A stretch of DNA of 64,000 nucleotides, from positions 7,591,807 to 7,655,806 of the forward strand of contig SSNP01000008.1 of the NCBI GenBank assembly GCA_006937955.1, read 5' to 3'. Shown here one piece after another: positions 23,901 to 37,600 of this stretch (its first letter is position 1; the number at the start of each line of letters is the position of its first letter). Source of the DNA: Pachypanchax playfairii (taxonomy: Eukaryota > Chordata > Actinopteri > Cyprinodontiformes > Aplocheilidae). The notes beneath the pieces were generated by a model. It saw only the letters and a list, made by a program, of their open reading frames with translations. It did no database searches and had not been told where the DNA came from. The position numbers and the translations under genes were made by a program.

Positions 23901-26900
23901 TTCTAAATCTTCACTCGTTCTTCAACATCTGGAGGAGAAATGCTGATCGAGGTTCGTATCTCAGAAAACTGGCTGATACGATACAGTTTAGTTAGAAATC
24001 TGATCAAATGTAACACTTTTTAAAGATAAATCTTCATTTTTCTAATTATAAAAGAAAACAACAGTTTGTTTAAAATAAAATGTGCTGAAAAATGAGAAAT
24101 TGAGAAACTGTGAACCATGTATGAAACTCAGATTTTCAGAATAAACCACCTCCCAATAAAAATTATACCACAAATAACTGTTATGATGATGTCATTTAGT
24201 AAATAAATCAAAGTCTTAAAGTATTCTTTAGAAAAATAAACAGTTCATTACATTAAACATTTCTTTATTCTTTGTTTAAATCCTGAATTTTACTCAGAAT
24301 AATCAGATTAAACCAAAACTTTCTAGAATTAAAGTTAGAATTTAACTGCAGATATCCAGCAGTTATTGAGTGTAATCTGAGCTGTTTGTGATAAAGAGAA
24401 GCAGTTGGCTGTATTTGAGCCGTTCTGGTTTTCTTTAATTACTGATCTAACTCGAGCTCACTGTAACCTGATTCCAGCATTTCTGTGTATGTTAACGAGC
24501 CTGTTGCTGGAAATGACTAAAACGAGATGATATGGAGAACATTTGTACTTCACTCACACAATCCGCCCACTCTTTTCCACTTTTTTTGGGTTTGAGAATG
24601 TGCTATGGACTGAATCTCCCTCCTTTGTCTTGAGAGCATCTGAAATGTTTGTCCCCCCCCGCCCCGCCCCTCCTCACTTCTAAACAAAGTGCTCCCTCTT
24701 CTATGTGTTGTTGTAGCGGTAGTTTCCATCCTTTTTCTTTCTGCCATTTTTTTTTTTTTGGTTTGTTTTTGAAACTGTGTCATGTGGAAGGGCTGCCCTC
24801 TCAATCGCAAAGCTAAGCTCAAGGCTTGGGTTGAGGAAGGTAACATTTGCACCTCCTGCAAGCTGAGGAAAGGTAAATCACATCCCTCCTGTTTTCATCT
24901 TTGGTGTCAGTGGGGTTACATGTCGATCATTAGCAGTTGTTGTGGGGGCTTTTGCTGGACCAGCATTACTTTGCATAGTGCTTTTTTTAGAACTCATTGC
25001 CTGGATCATGCTGGATGCCAAGGCTGCTGCTGTGACATTAATCAGATACTTCAGTCCTTGTTCGCTACTTTAAATCTCTGGGACTTTAAATTGGATTGCT
25101 AATCATTTGAGTTAAAACGATGAGGTTGGGTGGAAGAAAAGGTTAATTCCAGCTAATCCTCAACATTTTCCCTAAACATTCTCTGATCTGGGATAATGTT
25201 GATCCTTGGAAGGAAGTAGCCTTTGGGACTTTTTATTTAGCCAACTGATATTAATAAATTGGCACTAATGAGTCTCTTGTTTATTATTCCATTTTGTCCC
25301 AAACATGTTCTTTACCAGATGGCGGGGCTGCTAACTTTGGCCTCAACTTCCTCACGTTTATTATCCTTTTCAACAATCTGATACCCATCAGTCTCCTGGT
25401 CACACTGGAGGTCATCAAATTCACCCAGGCTTTTTTCATCAACTGGGTAAGTGTAACAGTTTCACTGAACTCAGCGTTCGGGGGAGGAGTTCAAATCTGG
25501 TCATTTGCAGCTGAAACCTAAAAAAAATAGTGAACTAAAAAGTATTCAGAAATACTATTGATTGTGTATTGATTGGCCATAAAGTTAAAATACACTTCAA
25601 ACTCTGATGTTGTAAAGCTGATGAATAAAGATCCTCTTATATCACCTGCATAACAAGATCAACCTCATCAGGTCCCTTCATGAGGAATCTTCATAGTCTC
25701 AGTTAGTTTTATGTAAAGTTTATTTATTCACAAATCATTTCATAACATTCAGAGTAGTTAGTTCCTTTTCGGGTAACATAATGTGTGAATGATTTTGTTT
25801 GCTGGTTTGGTTTAACTGTGATTACTTTTAGGACACTGACATGCTGTACGAGCCCACAAACACACCTGCGATGGCCCGCACATCCAATCTGAATGAAGAA
25901 CTAGGCCAGGTACATTTATATGTTTAATGTGTGATTATGTAATTCTTATTTAGCTGTTTTCATCTGTTCAGACTGAACTTTGGACCCTTGAACTGTGTCT
26001 TTTCAGGTGAAGTACATTTTCTCTGATAAGACGGGAACGCTGACCTGCAACGTGATGCAGTTTAAGAAGTGCACCATCGCCGGTGTGGCCTACGGGTACG
26101 TCCTGTTTTCTACCACCTTTTTCCACTTTCTCTGTTTTTTTTTCCTCACACCCTCCTCGTTTCCTCCCTTTTACCTTCATTAAATGCAGAGTATGCATCA
26201 TAGTGCATCTGGCGTTTGTCTCTTCTTCTCGTTAGCAGCTGCATCAGTGCTCCTGTGAATGTAAGCTATAAATAAAACATGAACAGACATTTGCAAGCAA
26301 CGACTCCTTAAACCGTCTCCGTCATTCGCTCTCGTCTGAAAAAACCAAATGCTTTTTGTGTGTATGTTGGTAACGTGCTGTAACCTCCCAGAAAAACAGG
26401 AATAAAACCAAAGTTCATCATTTTTCACACGGTCGTGTGACACAAAAACATTGTGACGTTTCATTAAATCAGGTTTTTTTACAGTTTCAGTGTGAATTCT
26501 TTGCTTGGATATTCAAAACAAGTGGGTGAACGGAGAGCCTTCAAAGAACCAAAGCAAGGGCAGGTGTGACCATGCACGATTAATCCCATTAGAATTCAAT
26601 TAAAAGTGTGATTTATGAAGTACAAACTGAAGTTGATCATTTATCTCGATACCTTGCTGGTGAGGATTTTATTAGGCTGTGAGTTTAAACCCTGATAAAC
26701 ACCAACATCGTTTTATTTTAGAGTCAATATTACTAATTAGATGAGTTGAAGTTCAGGGTTCACGTCAGGTCATTTTAGATTTGTGTTCTTTTATGATTGT
26801 GAATCAGTTTAGTCATTTTTTTACCACAAAATGTCTTTTTACATATAGATCTGGTTAAACCTGCTGGTCAGCACTCTTTTTTAAGATATAACATCATTTG

Positions 26901-27584
26901 AAAGTCCTTTTTTTGTTCCATGTAAAAAAAAAAAAATTATTCTCCCCATATGCATTTTGTAACGATGTATGAGCACAGGGACGACCCGAGGTTCTGCTGA
27001 TGCAGCTTTTTCTTATTTTTTTAGGTTAATAATAAACATGAGGGTCTATAATGAATCTGTAGCTAATTGGTGTGAGTTTCAAATTGATCCAGTTAGAACA
27101 AGTTCTTCATGTCTTTAGATTCTCTGCTTATCGTCAATCACTCAGGAAATATGAGAAAAATCATCTGAAAACAGATATTTTCCATTTTAGAATTAGAGCT
27201 CGACATAATAAAAACTGTATTTCAACATCTGACTTTACATCTGAAAGCAGTTGTTAAAATTGTGGAAAAAAAAAAAGATGAATATTTGAGGAAACTGTGA
27301 TTATATTTAAATAACTAAATGAACAAGCATGTGCTTCTGTGCTTTGCTCTTACAGAGTAGCGTGACTTGTAATTCGGTGCCAACGTAAAAGCACTAAACC
27401 CCCACTGACGCTGTCGCCTGCATGTGTTCCTCATCACAAATTAAGTGCTGCTGTAATTAATAAAGCTTCCCCCGAGGGCGCAGACATTAATTAATTCCAC
27501 CAGATTGGAGTCGAAATCTGAAGGAGAAAAAGTGTTTGGAAAAAATCAGACAGTCACAATCTGCCGGCTTGATAACCTATATAG

Positions 27585-27635
<51 letters not shown>

Positions 27636-27941
27636 TTTGTATTTCTGACCTCCTGGGGACCCGTTTCCTGACTTTTACTATCTTTCTGGGGTCCGAGGGT
27701 TCTTGTGGGGACCGAAGCCTGGTCCCCATGGGGGGGACTCCCCTTTTTAGGGTTAGGGGTTAGGTTTATAGGTATGGTGTGAATAGAGTTTTAGTTAGTC
27801 TTAGGGTTAGTTATAGATCAGTACTGGTTAAGGTTAGGAAAAGGGTTTGGGTTAGGTATAAATCTAGTTACTAAAATCAATGGAAGTCAATGGACGGTCC
27901 CCATAAGGATACCAAAACACACTTGTGTGTGTGTGTGTGTG

Positions 27942-27993
<52 letters not shown>

Positions 27994-28283
27994 GGTGTGT
28001 ATGTCTGACCTCCTGGGGACCCGTTTCCTGACTTTTACTATCTTTCTGGGGTCCGAGGGTTCTTGTGGGGACCGAAGCCTGGTCCCCATGAGGGGGACTC
28101 CCCTTTTTAGGGTTAGGGGTTAGGTTTATAGGTATGGTGTGAATAGAGTTTTAGTTAGTCTTAGGGGTAGTTATAGATCAGTAATGGGTAAGGTTAGGAA
28201 AAGGGTTTGGGTTAGGTATAAATCCAGTTACTAAAATCAATGGAAGTCAATGGACGGTCCCCATAAGGATACCAAAACACACT

Positions 28284-28335
<52 letters not shown>

Positions 28336-28643
28336 GGTTTGTATGTCTGACCTCCTGGGGACCCGTTTCCTGACTTTTACTATCTTTCTGGGGTCCGAGG
28401 GTTCTTGTGGGGACCGAAGCCTGGTCCCCATGGGGGGGAATCCCCTTTTTAGGGTTAGGGGTTAGGTTTATAGGTATGGTGTGAATAGAGTTTTAGTTAG
28501 TCTTAGGGTTAGTTATAGATCAGTAATGGTTAAGGTTAGGAAAAGGGTTTGGGTTAGGTATAAATCCAGTTACTAAAATCAATGGAAGTCAATGGACGGT
28601 CCCCATAAGGATACCAAAACACACTTGTGTGTGTGTGTGTGTG

Positions 28644-28675
<32 letters not shown>

Positions 28676-31600
28676 GGGGTTTGTATGTCTGACCTCCTGG
28701 GGACCCGTTTCCTGACTTTTACTATCTTTCTGGGGTCCGAGGGTTCTTGTGGGGACCGAAGCCTGGTCCCCATGAGGGGGAATCCCCTTTTTAGGGTTAG
28801 GGGTTAGGTTTATAGGTATGGTGTGAATAGAGTTTTAGTTAGTCTTAGGGTTAGTTATAGATCAGTAATGGTTAAGGTTAGGAAAAGGGTTTGGGTTAGG
28901 TATAAATCTAGTTACTAAAATCAATGGAAGTCAATGGACGGTCCCCATAAGGATAACAAAACACACGTGTGTGTGTGTGTGTGTGTGTGTGCGTGTGTGT
29001 GTGTGTGTGTGGTTTGTATTTCTGACCTCCTGGGGACCCGTTTCCTGACTTTTACTATCTTTCTGGGGTCCGAGGGTTCTTGTGGGGACCGAAGCCTGGT
29101 CCCCATGGGGGGGAATCCCCTTTTTAGGGTTAGGGGTTAGGTTTATAGGTATGGTGTGAATAGAGTTTTAGTTAGTCTTAGGGTTAGTTATAGATCAGTA
29201 ATGGTTAAGGTTAGGAAAAGGGTTTGGGTTAGGTATAAATCTAGTTACTAAAATCAATGGAAGTCAATGGACGGTCCCCATAAGGATACCAAAACACACT
29301 AAGTGTAAAAATTGTTTTTTTTTTTTTTTTTAATGGAGAAGTAGAAATAAAAAATAGTGACAGTTCTTAAAAATCTTTTTGTTCTTGAACGCAACACTGT
29401 ATTGAAAAGCTTCATGTGTGAAAGATGTTCTGATTCTTGAATGTTTTATGTTGTTTACATACATTTTACATACTCCTGGCAGCTTTCATCACATTCTGAC
29501 TTCCTCATAAACAATCACTCGTTAATTCGAGCTCCTGGTGTTACAATGTTAATAACCAGAGAATTTTTCAACCACATGCTTTTTGTTTCCACCTTCGCTC
29601 CAACAGTCACACCCCTGAGGCTGAGGAGGGTAGTTTTGCAGAGGATGACTGGTAAGATGATGGGTGAAAATGATGGTTGCCCCCCCCTCCTCCCTGCTTT
29701 TGTGATATATCAGTGCTGCGTTGCCTTGTGGAGATTGTGACTTTGTTTACTTCTCCGTGCCCGTGCAGTTCTCTTTGAACTTGTTGTATGTAACTGTGAA
29801 TCCTTGTTTATCTGTTAATGTGAAATAAAAAGTCTCATTTCTGATATTTGTGGCTCAGTGTACATGAGAAACGAAGACGAGCTTTCAGTCTCACACGCAT
29901 GTAGCACTCAGATTAGCAGCATGGGTGTGGCCTATCCAGCTGCATGAGGGATTGAAGTGTGGAGTTTTACTGCTTTGAAGATGTGATGAGTTTCCTTGAA
30001 GACAGATATCTTGATGTTTTCTTCCTCAGTGAAACAGCCGAGTTGGACTCCATCTGGTTAGACAGCTGAGATGATGATGATGATGGTTCAGTGTGTAACA
30101 ACATGTTTCTGTTATGATTTCCTGCTCTTAGCATCGTGTCACTGTTTTGATCTGGATCCATGCCCTGGTTATTGACTGTGAACAGCCAGCACTCCTGTTT
30201 CCATAGCGACAGGACCTCTGTGTGCTGGCAGATAATCAATATCTTACTATTCTTCTCACCCAGTCTTGTGCTTCACAAAAAAAACATGATGAGCTGAAGT
30301 GAGAAAAGACTTTCTGAGCAGTTCCAAAGTTAAAAAACACATTTAGTCCTTTTTAAAAACACTTTTTAATATTATACTGAAATTGTAACATTATTCAGAC
30401 TAAGGAGACTAAAACGTCTTGTGACTTATTTTAGTGATTTCATTTTTAAACTTCCAACTTCGTGAAAAACCAAACAAACGTAGTTTTTATTTAATTTCCA
30501 CCGTCTAATATTTGCACGTTTGAGGCTGCAGGTTTGTTCTCACGGATCTTTACGTGTGCATCTACCAGCTGGATTAAAAAGATTAGTGGTTGCTAACGGT
30601 AACCGGAGTAACGTCGTGTGCAGTGCTGCAGCCTGCCGCCCTGATCAGATTGATTCCTGCTGATAACCTGCAACACATACAGCAAAGTGACTCGAGTGAA
30701 TAAAGCAAAGTAACTGAATCTAAAATAAACAGAGACATGTGGACGCTGTGAAACAGTAATGTCCCATTTCAGCATGTTACTTTGTAAATAGATGATCTTT
30801 CTTCTGCTGCTGTGATCAGAATCCCAAACAGTCTGACTATATTTGACTTGATTTAAACACATGGATTTACATTCTGCTGGCGTTGTAGATGATTCAACTA
30901 ATGCCAGTACTGTTGGCACACAGCACTGACTGCGCTGTTAACTCTGTAAGAGTTGCTGCATGACACCACCTTCCCATGCAGGATTATGTGACATATAATA
31001 CTGCACTCAGATGTACATTTCCCTTCATTTGAAATAGAAGCTAGGTTCATATGACTGTGTGGATTCCAGGAAAATGTGATGTGTGTTTTGCTTTTTCTCC
31101 TAATTTTTCATACCAAATAATTTATTTGCCATTTTATTGTATTTCCTCCTTCCAGGCACAGCACGCACTCATCAGACGAGGCTGGATTTAATGACCCCAG
31201 CTTACTTGAAAACCTCCAAAGTCATCATGTAAGTAACGTCAGGGATCTCCATGGCCTTCAGTGTCCTCTGTAAGGAACTCTGTGGAAGACCTCAGGAGAT
31301 CAAGCAAGAGACATTCTATCATAAATCACACACAATCTCAGACATTTTCTGTCTTTTTTATGAATTAAGAGCATCAGTAACGACCATCTGAAGTTATAAA
31401 TCGGCTGCAGACTGTGGCTGATCTGCTCTGCAGTCGCTCAGCTACAGAACCGAGTTAAAGATGTCAGATCTAATTATGGAGGTTATTGCTGTTCAGGGAT
31501 GTTAATCCCTCTCTGATGTTTGCTTTGTTATGACAGCGGACTGTTCACACCACAGACTTGTCTTAAGTCTGCTTATGCTTCATGCTTAGATCCCCTCGCC

Positions 31601-34600
31601 CACTAACAACTACCAACCACAATCATGTTTTTACATCCTTGTAATGATGCTGCGTGTGATGAATCTGTAGTTGTAATGATGTCTGTGGTGATGTGGTGCA
31701 TTATAGTTCTCAACCATCATGATGTTCACATCATCCTCCATATGCTTTAGCATCTCAACCACCATCATGTAAGTAAAATCTGGACATCCGGATGAGAACC
31801 AATCGGAACTGAGATGTGGATATTGTGCACATTGATATTGCGACAACAATAAATTTGCGATATATTGTGCACATACACAAGTACACTTCATCGTGTCCTT
31901 CAGAGGATACAGCACAGACAGAGAGGACTCTTACAGCCACCTGGACTCTAATGATCCACCTCTCATCTTTCATCCTTTTTGTTCCTGCTTTGTTTCTCAT
32001 CATAGTTCTGAAGGTCAGCAGAAAAACCATTTGCACATTATGCAGCGATGGGTCTGTATGTGTATCTGCTTTAATAGCTGCTCATAGTGATGATAAAGCA
32101 ACAACGTTAGCGAGGTCAGTCTAATTAATACCACATATTTGTAGCCAGACCTTCTTGGTACTGTTCTTGTATTATTCAGGCCTCTGAGCCCGGCGGATGT
32201 TGATTTTTCTGACTCAGTTGTAGTCCCTGACTTACAACTGGTGGTCCTCGGGCATTAGATAGGAGGCTCAGCAGATGCCTGTCTGAATCCACCCCGTGGC
32301 AAGTTAGTCATACTGGTTCCTTCATTAATGGAAGTGCCTCATATGGAGGTTGGGCCCTTTTTTCCATTAGCTGAGGCGAGTTTACGCTTGATGAAAACGC
32401 ATGACTAAATATGTGTCAGAGGCTTGATTCTAGCAGGCACGTTCTCTGTGACCCAGTTGGCTTGTTACCAGCAGTTATTTATCTGGTCAAACCAGATTGT
32501 AAAGTACCGAAGCTGCACCGTTCAGACATACGAGAAAAACTCAGGATAGTTTGGAAAAATAGAAACTGCTTGGAAGATATTTAACTAGATAGTTCCAAAC
32601 ATGCAGTTAAACTAGATCTTTATGACGTAGCTTCATGAGTGTGACTACATGTTTAACACTTGTGACTGACTGCAGATCAGATCAGTTCTTTCATGTTCCC
32701 TCCTCTTACACCATCATCAAGGTCTTTGTATTCAGTCTGTTTCTGTTCCATATTTTATTTAAGAACATTAAAAGTCAGAGTGTCCTTTCCTCTTTCTGTA
32801 GCCTACAGCTGCTGTTATCCTGGACTTTATGACCATGATGGCCATCTGTCACACTGCAGTCCCCGAGCACATGGATGGAAAAATTACCTACCAAGCTGCA
32901 TCTCCAGGTATCACACTTAGCAAAATATGGCTTCTAGATATAAAATCTTTCCTCTGGTTGGCAGGATGTGTGAAGCTGACGACGTGCGGTGGAACTTCAG
33001 TATTACAAACTTAAACTCACCTCAAACATGACTGAAAACTTTAGGCTGCTTCCCCTCCAGGCGAACTACTGTCCTGTAAATGTGTTGCATAAAATACTGG
33101 AGCTGCTTTAGGTGTTTTGTATGAAATATGTTGCGTTTGATGCAACTTTGTAAGTTTGAATTTACAGCAGAGTTTAGCTGGTTTAAACTGGGTTCATTCT
33201 AAAATGTCTTACCTGTAGACAGTTTGGTGTCTAGTTGTGATGTTTGTGTGATACATTTAGAGTTTTTTTTCTCTTTTTGGTTCCCAGATGAAGGAGCTTT
33301 GGTGAGAGCAGCCCGAAACCTTGGCTTCGTGTTTTCTGGACGAACCCCAGACAGTGTGATCGTGGAAACGGTAAGTCAAGACAAGTTGGGTGAGAGCAGA
33401 CAGAGTGGACAGTAAATGTGTCATCAGTAAATCAGAGAAACTGATTCTGTGAACAGCTGTTGGTATTTGGTTGTGATGTTAAAGACTAAGAAAAGAAGAA
33501 AAAGGGGGATAAAAACACGTGATGTGATTTGATGTTCCTCTTCAGAGCTCATCCTGCTTTACTAACCCTGTTTTACATTCACAGACCTGGAGGCTGAAAG
33601 GCTAAAACCAAATGAACCAAATAAGGTTTTTGGCACAGCTTAGGTCAAAACATCTTGTCTCCTAAAAGTTTGGATCTTCATTCAACCTCCTGAAGCTCTA
33701 AACATCTTGTTAATCATTCTGTCTTGTAGCTGGTGTTTAATTGAATTTCTTCTCCTGCCTTCAGCTCAGCGGAGACAACCGATAAACATATTTACACTGC
33801 AATTAAAGCTGATTTGAAAATGATTGGAGAGTTGGATTATGCTTCCAAACACATGCTGTTGTATGGAATTAAAGAGCAGCTGTCTACTTCAGATTATTTG
33901 AACTTGACTACATACATTTCTTTTGATTCAGCTTGGAAAAGAGGAGAAGTACGAGCTGCTTCACGTGCTGGAGTTTACAAGGTAATCTTTTATTTATGTT
34001 TTAAGTTGATGAGTATTTGTTTAATGTCACGTCTGTGATGACGACCAGCATATTTACTGGGATGTGAGAACTTGGATTTACAGTTTGAGTCAAATGTTCC
34101 TTATTTGACCTTTTTTTTCTCCCTCGCTGCTGTTTGGTTTTGTCTCAGCTCGAGGAAGAGGATGTCAGTCATCATGCGCACCCCATCTGGGAAGATCCGC
34201 CTCTACTGCAAAGGAGCTGTGAGTGTCCGTCTCTCTCCATGGCAACTCATGACAGCCCATCAACATCATCGCCGTTCACTGGAGAGCCAAACGCTCGTCT
34301 CACCTCGTAATCTCTTCAATGAGCAGCAGCATCAAAACCACAAAATATCAAACTCAAATATGAGGCGTTAAATGAAGAAACTCAGCTGTAAAACAACCAT
34401 CGTTGACGATAATAGTTAAACATTTTATTTAACCTTTATGTGATTTAAGCGTAGAAGATCAGGTAAAAGATCATTATTGTGTCTCAAGCACGAGTCCAGG
34501 ATGTAGCTGTCTCTTTTCTCTGAGTGTCAGTAACCAATAAGAATGTGTTTCCTTTCAGGACACGGTGATCTACGACCGTCTGGCAGACAGCTCGAGGTAC

Positions 34601-37600
34601 AAAGAGATCACATTAAAGCACCTGGAGCAGTTTGCCACCGAGGGTGAGTGGAGGAACAGCGCCCTCTGCCTAAAGTCTCCTAATACACAGTCCCTCATTA
34701 AATTCTGGTCATGATCATGTTCTCATACAAAATATATCTAAATATGTTTCCTGTCTCTTAGAGGTTTCCTGCTTCTTTCAGTGAACAGTTTATTTAAACG
34801 TGAGTCTTTCACAGAAATCTGAACAGAAGAACGTGTAGTTTTAGAAATCGGTAGCAGAAACGGTTGGACGTGTTCTGTGGTCATACTGCCCCCTTGTGGA
34901 ACACCAATATAATGATGTCATTGGAGATATTTGATGATTGCTAAATATAGCATTCAGTACGGAGCATGATGCTCTTCAGTTCCAGTCGTGTGGAAGGAGC
35001 CGAAAATGGCTTCAAAGAAAAGTGATAGTTAAAATGTCCCAGATGTTCCTGGAGAGCTCGTTGATTATTTTCTCAACATGAATTGAACAGAGTTACTGAT
35101 ACGTTCCTCAGACATATGTTTGGCTGCAGCATCATCTTCCCGTGAGACGGTGACAGTAAAACCTGGATAAATGGATCTGCACTAGTTTTATGCTGGATGT
35201 GAAGGTGTTGATTAAAGTTTGATGCTGTTGATTCAGACTGTTTCAGCTCATCTGGATGAAATTCGTAACTTTATTTAAAACTCCATCCAAACAACATGTT
35301 TGAACTGTAAGTCGTCATAATTGACCTCAGCTTCGTTTTCCTTCCAGGGCTTCGCACGCTGTGTTTTGCGGTGGCAGACATCAGTGAGTCGTCCTATCAG
35401 CACTGGCAGGAGATCCACAACAGAGCCAGCACCTCGCTTCAGAACCGAGCCCTGAAACTGGAGGAGAGCTATGAGCTGATAGAGAAGGTTGTTGTATGAT
35501 TATTTACTGCTGATGTAGCCTGAAGAAAAACTTTGACCTGCTGAGTGCAGTGATACAGCTCAGTTACAGAGAACCTCTCTTCAGATTAGTTGCTCCATGT
35601 TTTTAAAAGCTCCTGCAGTGAAACCGGACTTGACGTGAAAACTTCAGAGTAACTAATAATTATATCTGCAAACCTTCAAAAGTTCCTACTTGTGTCCGTT
35701 TGCTGAGGATTTCCCCGACAGGTAGGTTTGGTTTTCTTTCAGGCTGGACTGTGTGGAAGCGTTAGTCAAACACAGGAAGTCAGGGCTTTAAATCAGCCTG
35801 ATGGCGTGGCGTTGTAGCTGCTCCAGACAAATGGAGGCAATCAATCATCAACTAAACATAAAAGCTTTCAGAGACAAATACATAATGGACACGGCCTAAT
35901 GAGCTGAGTGTGACACTGCTGCTTTCAGGGTTTTAGGGTTCACTGCAGACCAGAACCACCTTCTCCTAAAACTAAACACAGTGAGGCCACATGGGGGCAC
36001 AATGGAGTTATGTTCAAATTCACATGCATGTTAAGAAACATTCCAACAATGTTCAAAGTTAGGAATTTTGTTTTCTGTGATAATTTCTTTTAAGGTCTTA
36101 AAAAAACTTAAATTCTAAAGTACATTTAATAATTATATAAAAGGGGATTTTTAGCAACGTCTGTGTTGAAACTTTATTATTCTTAACCTGAGAATGTATT
36201 TAAATGTAACATAAACTGCTCCTGGCACGAAGACGGAGTTAATCTTATAAGCTTAACATGATTATTTCTGGTCCAGTTGCACTTGACCTCGGTCAGACAC
36301 CAATTAGTTGACAGTGTTTTCCATGAGGACCTTCAGAAGGCTAGGTTAGCATGTAGCATCTTGGCTAGTTTCCCACACTTACAGCTCAAGTCAGAGACAG
36401 AGCAGCATTAAATACAGAGCTACGAAACACATCAACTCTGCTCTGTAAACTCTTTAATGTACCAAGCATGGTTCCTTTTCTTATCGAGCAGGAACATTAG
36501 AACCTTTGGTAAAGGTTCCGTTGTTTGTTCCAGCTCCTGAGTGTTGTGTGGTTCACAGTAATTAAAGTGGACAGAGTCACAGCAGAACAGGCAGCAAGGT
36601 TCGGGTCACAACTTAAAGAGCTTCCCCAACCTTTCCTCTGCTGCTGCTGGCTCCTGTCTCCTCTCCACCCCTGGGTCTTGTCAAATCCTTGGCCCCATGA
36701 TGAGCCCTTACAAGTCCACAAGCAATCCCAAATAACCCGACTTTCCCGGGGACTGAAGACTTTTTGTGGGTGTGTTTGTGTGGAAGAAACCATGAAATCA
36801 TGTGCAGAGATGCTCTCTCACAGGGGTGCAGTAATTGATCCAAAACCGCCTGAACCCTCGGTGGTTTTTCTTTGTAGTAAACAAATGCAGCTGATGAGGG
36901 GGAAAACGCTGCTGACTGAGTGACACAATCCCGACTCAGATTTTTGTCTGACACGTGAGGTTTTAAAGGCCTTCCTCTGTTATGATCCCCACTTATGCTC
37001 TTTTTTTTTTTTTTTCCTGACTTTCCCCGGAGTAGAACCTGCAGCTCCTGGGGGCCACGGCAATCGAGGACAAGCTCCAAGATAAGGTACCTGAGACCAT
37101 TGAGACTCTAATGAAGGCTGACATAAAGATCTGGATTCTGACCGGAGACAAACAGGAAACGGCCATCAATATTGGTAAGAAACGACAGACCGAACTCTGT
37201 TTTACATGGACGCTGCTCTCATGTGCGTCCTGTAAAGTAACACACTGTTTTTCTCCAAAATCGCTGCTTTTTTTTTCAACTTCTGTAGCTGAGCAGCAGG
37301 ATATGTTTTTAAATCTGCCCCCTTTCACCTAGAAACGCAGCAGAAAACCACGACTAAAGCTCCATACAAGCCAAACTCTGCTACCAGCTGCATAATAATA
37401 AACTGATGTTTGAATTGCAAACACATGGAAAGCAAAAACATCTATAGCTGTTTGCATTTCGGATGCTTTTTCCTTCATGTTCCTGCATCAGGTCACACTT
37501 CTGCCTTGTTTATGCACGTCCCTCTTACAGGTACCCCAGTCAGTCCTGTGGTCATTTCTCAGCCGGCACCAGAAACTACTGACAAGCTGAATGTTTCTCT

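Larger units (their letters stand above)
32908..34558 (+). other. Introns v16-v17 through v19-v20
   Basis: Four introns (380, 561, 167 and 340 bp) between exons v16 and v20. No repeat, alternative exon or other signal was recognised in them. Confidence 0.7.

Noticed and set aside
24782..25102. Plus-strand frame beginning MWKGCPLNRKAK with a CTSC motif, considered as an extra atp8a1 exon or small gene
   Set aside because: Splicing into it from v10 at the nearest AG gives a stop after eight codons; no good acceptor precedes it; the downstream part looks random.
27720..29130. TTAGGG-like runs considered as an interstitial telomere
   Set aside because: Each 260-bp unit has only about three degenerate telomere-like hexamers; they recur because the unit is repeated, not as a telomeric tract.
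27536..29140. Frames reading VCVCVCV or THTHTHT with LLGTRFLTFTIFLG
   Set aside because: They are translations of the (TG)n tracts and the 260-bp repeat; the same frames recur in every copy and in the inverted copy at 62547-62802, on both strands.
36613..37080. 155-codon minus-strand frame
   Set aside because: It runs antisense through exon v22 and a poly-T tract (KKKKK run); its composition is that of chance translation.
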